Below are positions 59,408 through 64,000 of a DNA stretch of 64,000 nt, piece by piece. The DNA comes from Litoditis marina. Lineage: Eukaryota; Nematoda; Chromadorea; Rhabditida; Rhabditidae. The DNA is taken from positions 33,607,728-33,671,727 of the forward strand of contig OZ038435.1 of assembly GCA_964036275.1 (NCBI GenBank), read 5' to 3'. Below the pieces are notes generated by a model, which saw only the letters and a program-made list of their open reading frames with translations, did not search any database and had not been told where the DNA came from. How positions within the stretch are numbered: the first letter of the stretch is position 1; the number at the start of each line of letters is the position of its first letter. The translations under genes and the position numbers were made by a program.

Positions 59408-60190
59408 ACGGGCCTCCAGATCTCTGAGGGGCGTAAAAATAGGGCGGCAAGTCCACTTTTTGGGGCGTGCACTCTACTTTTTGGGGCGATAGTCCATTTT
59501 TCGTTACCAATTACGTATTTTCAGGGCAGAAGGCGTATTTGTAGAGCGAAGGACGTGTTGTTAGGACGTAAAAACCACTTTTGAAAAAAATTACCCGGAA
59601 TTAACAAAAATTTCGAAATTGATGGAATTGGCTGAAACTGAGGACTCATGGGGTTTTGATCATCGCGATCACGAATATGGATGTTAAAGTCATCTTCAGG
59701 CACGCGACGCAACAACAATTTTCAAAAGCGGTGTTTTTGAATGAAATATACGAATACAAAATTAGGTAAAACGCACACGCGCACGTGCGACGAAAAAAAG
59801 TGCGACGCGAAAACTGAATGGAAATTGGTCATTGGGGCTTCAAAAACACCATTTTTGAAAACTTTCGTCGCGTCGCGTGCGTGGAATCAATTTTATTATC
59901 CATATTCGTGATGGCGAGGATCGAAACCCCATAAGCCCCCAGTTTCAGCCGAATCCATCAATTTTGAAATTTTGCTTAGTTTGGGTTATTTTTTTTTCAA
60001 AAGTGGTGTTTACGTCCTAATAATACGTTCGTTCGCCCTACAACTACGTCGTTCGCCCTGAAAATACGTCATCCGTTAGGAAAAGTGGACTATCGCCCCA
60101 AAAAGTGAACTTCACGGCCCAAAAAGTGGACTTTACATCCTAAAAAGTCGGCCGCCCTGTTTTTACGTCCCTCAGAGATCTAGGCCCGCG
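59408..60190. mobile_element. Foldback element with arms of about 390 bp
   Basis: Left arm: GATCTCTGAGGGGCGTAAAA, AGTCCACTTTTTGGGGCG, TTTTGGGGCGATAGTCCA, ACGTGTTGTTAGGACGTAA. The right arm repeats these inverted: TTACGTCCCTCAGAGATC, TGGACTATCGCCCCAAAA. The centre pairs too (GATCACGAATATGG against CCATATTCGTGATGG). It has no ORF and lies within the spacer between the STELLO copies. Confidence 0.85.
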
Positions 60191-60734
60191 ATCTAGAGAT
60201 CTAGCTGTTAATTTGAGGAGCATACCGGACTGAACCAATTTCACTTTTATGTCCCCTCCCCCATTTATGAATCTTTTTGATATATGGTTTAAATTGAGAG
60301 AAAAACGAACGATTATTTATAAAATGAGTGAACACATTCGACAGCTTGTTTTTTTGCATAATATACATGAAGATACGAATAAAGTTCGCAAAATCCACAC
60401 GTTGAGTGTAAAATCTCTCTAAATATGAAACAAGCCTTTCGAATAATCGGACTCGTAACCATAAAGCCCACAATTGTTTGAAATCGAAAAATATGGAATT
60501 CGAACACTGTAGTTTCAATTGTTTCGAACCCCGAGAAACAAGTCTAATCGAGAGGTTTCGGGACAGAAACAAACCTGCTGAAGAAGCGATTGTTCGCTTC
60601 TTGGGAAACTGACAAGATTCAAAACATGATATTATCGTAATTTGTTAAAATTGATAAATTTGATTCTGGAAAACTCGAAAATCGGATCTCGATAAAAAAA
60701 ATTAAATAAAATTTTTGTGTCGATTTTTTCCAGA

Positions 60735-63049
60735 ATGGATAAATACGTGCCGAAGAAGTGGTTGTTCGGCTGTTTTGTGTTTGTTACCGTCTTGGCCCTG
60801 TTTGTTCTGATTGATGATGACCATCCCCTAGCTACCAATATAAAAATACTCAAGTCACAAATGAGAGCGATGACGGACATCGGAGCAGGAGGGATATTCC
60901 CCAAATATAGGCAGTAAGTTAACCATTAGTCATGAAAACCTTTATTTTTGTTAGCTTCACGGTTTGTTTAGAAACTAGTTTTAGGATTTTGCCGTTTTTG
61001 AGGTCTTCAACATTTTCAGTGAGAACATTCAGTTCGCTGATACACCGAAACAGCCTTTGTTCTTTGATCTTTGTGTAGTTTGATCTCGCAGAGGTTCCGA
61101 CAAGCCAGAGGATGATGTATTTTTGAATACGAAATGGATTGTGGTCACTTCGATAAACCATCCAACGGAGGACATCAAGGTTATATTTACTGTTTATTAT
61201 TGTTGCCATATCCTGTCGTTGTAGTTTGATCCCTTTGATTTTCGGTCCAAATTCATCAACTATGGCGTATAACGACACCATACTACAACGCAGATTTTGT
61301 CACATATTATAAAACTCATCGAAAGTTAAAAATGAACTGATAAGGTTTTTTTTACAGCGACTAGCCTCCCTGGACGACTGGTCGCTTGTCGTTGTGGCGG
61401 ACACTAAAACCCCGGTCGACTGGAATCTGGAGGGAGTCAATAATTTTCTTGAACCTCAGAACCGGCGCGGTCTCACGGAAACTCCCATTCAAGAACATTT
61501 GAGATATGTCATGAGATTCACACACGAGGTGCTTCACTAGATTATCTAACGAGTCCTGAAGAGTGATACTTCAGAGAGACTGCCACTCTGCCAGACTCGT
61601 TAAAACATCTGTATTGAATATCACAAGAATTAGAGAATCAGAAAAAAGTTTCAGATCCTAATTGATTCGATGGAATGACCGATATTCTAATTTAAATAAT
61701 TGACTCCTTTTTAGAGCAGTTTATCTGAAATCCGGGGCGATTGTTCGTTTCCTCAATGAATGGGACTGTGCTCTTGGGACAACGGAGCTGTGTACTGTCG
61801 AACTGGCACGAATGTTCAGGTACTCAAACCATAGGCTGTTAATTACAAATTCGCGTTTGGTCGAAATTGTATTGCAACAAATCTAGTGATATAGTGTGCC
61901 CCTACAAACACAGCGGGATAAGGCAACATACATACGCATGCTTTGAACGAAGTATTCAGGTGTGTTTCTGGTTTAATTCATGGCGTCTTGGACCAAGTTA
62001 GTGAAAGTGTTTCGAAACCAAACTATAACAATGATTCGAATCAACGCATCACGTTCAGACTGCGAGAACGTTAGATTCACACGTTTCCATCGCATGCTTT
62101 GGAACACTCTACTATTGGCTTGTAATTTATTATGTTCTGCTGGGCCTGGTTTTGATTTTTCACGTTTGAAAAAAGATTGAGCTTTGTAATGTGTTCATGA
62201 TCAAACCACAATTATGTTTGGTAACCCTATACTTGTTTTTCAGAGAGAAGGGCTTTATCGAAGATGATGATGTGAGGCTAGTTGAGTTATGGATCCGGGA
62301 TCTCCTCACAATCGGGTTAGATTGTTGTTATTTTCGGAATTAAAACGACATTAAAACGCAATGCGAGATGGTAAAGTTGTATTGATATTTTTTATCAGTT
62401 AAAGCAGGAGATTATGTGGACCAATCCCGTGTCAACGGTCCTTTAGACTGCAACTGGAAAATGTATTGCAGTTTAAAGGACTGAAGCGTTGCGATTGGAC
62501 CACATAATCTTCCTTCTTCAAACTTTGAATAGAATGATCATTCGAGCAGCTACAAGTATTTACTCGTGTCATATAGTGTGTAGGTGCTTCTGGCAAACAT
62601 ACAATTTCTCGTAAACCTTCGTAAACGTAAACGTAATGTCTTTTTTTCCAGTGTTTGTGTCATGAAAGTAGCTCGCGATAATTTGATAGTTTGTTATATT
62701 ACTAAAGCATCTTATTTCTAGGTACAAGTTCCCACCACTATCGGATGGAGTCTCATACGACCCGTTACCAGAGAACGAGAGTATGAGCAATTGCCGGAGG
62801 GCTAATTTGGAGCTACGGAATGATCTACCACACAATATCTCACATCCTCCTATGAAAAGAGCACAGCAGAAAGTTGATGATTTTGGAGATCTGTTGAGCT
62901 GGTGCAATACTACCAAAGCTGCAAATACATACTTCGGAGGCCTTTTCCAGAGTTTTGTTCCAAACGCCTCTAAACCTGGTATTCCTTCACCAAAACAGTT
63001 GGCCCAGTTACATTCACACCAGCCAGAACTAGTGGATAAACTACGAACG
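60735..63049 (+). pseudogene. Inverted partial copy of the STELLO gene, lacking exons 4-10
   Basis: Exon 1 (60735-60913) and exon 2 (acceptor CTCGCAG near 61093) are intact and nearly identical to the minus-strand gene. Exon 3 stops matching after TPVDWNLEGV at 61438. Sequence then resumes in the equivalent of the ATGAG repeat near 51300, so about 3.3 kb with exons 4-10 is missing, including the acidic DTDDD region. The counterparts of exon 11 (AVYLKSGAIVRFLNEWDC), exon 12 (EKGFIEDDDVRLVELW) and exons 13 plus 14 follow. Exons 13 and 14 are joined in one frame (62722-63049). No equivalent of exon 15 onward occurs before 64000; the gene may continue outside the window. Reading through exon 3 gives a stop soon after, so a full enzyme cannot be made. 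A TTTTTTCCAG site 2 nt before the ATG is kept. Confidence 0.85.
62404..62515. mobile_element. Palindromic MITE, GGACGATTATGTGGACC family
   Basis: Arms AGGAGATTATGTGGACCAAT and GGACCACATAATCTTCCTT, in an intron of the inverted STELLO copy. The minus-strand STELLO copy has none at the matching place, so it inserted after the duplication. Confidence 0.75.
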
Positions 63050-64000
63050 GTGAGCCTCGTTTTTTCGTATTATAATTGCATTGACTGCATTTGATTTAGC
63101 ATCGAAAACGAACACACATTCTGACTATATGCTGTACAACAATCGTCAGGCAAATTTCTTCCCGAACCGACTCTTCCCGAACCAAAACCGAACCGATTCT
63201 TTCCGAACTAGTTGGTTCGGTAAGTAACCGAACAAAAGAGTCGATTCGGGAAGGAATTCACCCTATCGTCACGTCCGTTTTCCAAAAATGGGGTGGAAAC
63301 TTGTGTTCTTGATTCGTGCTTTTTCTCAACAGTCTTACAGAAACACACATTCTGACTATATGCTGTACCACAATCGTCAGGTGAATTTCTTCCCGAACCA
63401 ACTCTTCCCGAACCAAAAACGAACCAATTCTTCCCGTACTAGTTGGTTCGGTAAGTAGCCGAACCGTTTGGGTACTCAAACCGACATGGAACCGAACGAA
63501 ACCCTAATAAACGAAAAGAATCGATTCGGGAAGGAATTGAAAAAAGAGGGTGAAAACTTGTGTTCTTGATTCGTGCTCTTTCTCAACAGTCTTACAGTTT
63601 GCACCATTCTCACAAAAAGTTAGGCAGCGTGCCAATGAATTTCAAAGCTGTTTTTTTACCAAGTTATACTTGTTCAAAAAGTTTGATTGTTCAAACATAC
63701 CAACAACAAAGAAACGTAACAATTTTTCTCAAAACGCAATATTTATACTAAATAAATTTCTCAAAAGTTTTACTGGCACGCTGACAAGGTCTCAGTGGGG
63801 GAATACGAACCGTTCTCAAGCTATACTGAATGAGTATACCGTTTCACAATCAGACTTAAAGGGACCGTACCTCTATAATGTGCAATGTAAGTAGTTTTTG
63901 AAAAGTCATTCATTCTGTTTTGACATGAAAGTTGCACACGTTACATACAGAAAGTGCAGAAAACCACATTATTGCGGAGCAAATTAGTTGTTAACCGCAT
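63050..64000. repeat. Gene-free end of window with two tandem repeat copies
   Basis: A segment containing ACACACATTCTGACTATATG, ATTTCTTCCCGAACC and ACTAGTTGGTTCGGTAAGTA occurs at about 63110-63260 and again at 63340-63540. The repeats are rich in CCGAACC/GGTTCGG, which lets each copy fold. No exon was recognised. Confidence 0.55.

Larger units (their letters stand above)
55304..60734. other. Spacer between the two head-to-head STELLO copies
   Basis: No gene was recognised. It holds 57451-57570 (palindromic MITE), an AACTCGA-rich segment (57640-57760), a G-rich array (58306-58600) and a large foldback (59408-60190). Homology between the two STELLO copies ends within a few tens of bases upstream of each ATG. 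Any shared divergent promoter would be here. Confidence 0.5.

Noticed and set aside
61017..61075. Possible extra STELLO exon (ENIQFADTPKQPLFFDL)
   Set aside because: It has a TTTCAG acceptor, but no donor gives the phase needed for exon 2. Splicing exon 1 directly to exon 2 is in frame.

Overview
This is a nematode genomic window, most likely Caenorhabditis or a close relative. Exons are short, with GTRAGT donors and TTTCAG acceptors. The recognised families (a Fer-like SH2 tyrosine kinase, C-type lectins with Thr-rich linkers, a DUF288/STELLO glycosyltransferase) fit a nematode, and short inverted-repeat elements are dense. Almost all coding sequence is in spliced genes that single-frame ORFs miss. 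I rebuilt the gene models by eye from splice signals, phase continuity and comparison of paralogues inside the window.

Layout: (1) 835-2109, minus: four-exon gene for a small putative secreted protein. (2) 3981-12984, minus: C-type-lectin-like gene A. (3) 14755-22723, plus: 14-exon SH2/tyrosine kinase of the Fer/SPE-8 type, with a 1.9 kb repeat element in one intron. (4) 26383-27131: 3' fragment of a third lectin copy. (5) 29133-42035, minus: C-type-lectin-like gene B, a 19-exon paralogue of A with every exon phase consistent (561 aa). (6) 43456-55303, minus: complete 21-exon STELLO/DUF288 gene (790 aa), with a truncated LINE in one intron. (7) 60735-63049, plus: inverted, head-to-head partial copy of the STELLO gene that has lost exons 4-10.

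Genes A and B share exon order, phases and about 200 bp of 5' flank, so they come from a segmental duplication. Each predicts a signal peptide, a PAN/apple-like Cys module, a C-type-lectin-like domain, a Thr-rich mucin-like linker and a Cys/Trp-rich C-terminal module of about 180 residues that I do not recognise. Gene A seems to lack one exon of that module. Between genes the sequence is mostly repeats: at least six short inverted-repeat families, two copies of a composite satellite-plus-hairpin element, a large foldback element, minisatellites, microsatellites and tRNA-derived SINE-like pieces. A short motif, GATCAAACTACAA, recurs about twenty times, mostly in introns. I found no operon, CRISPR, rRNA or convincing functional tRNA gene.
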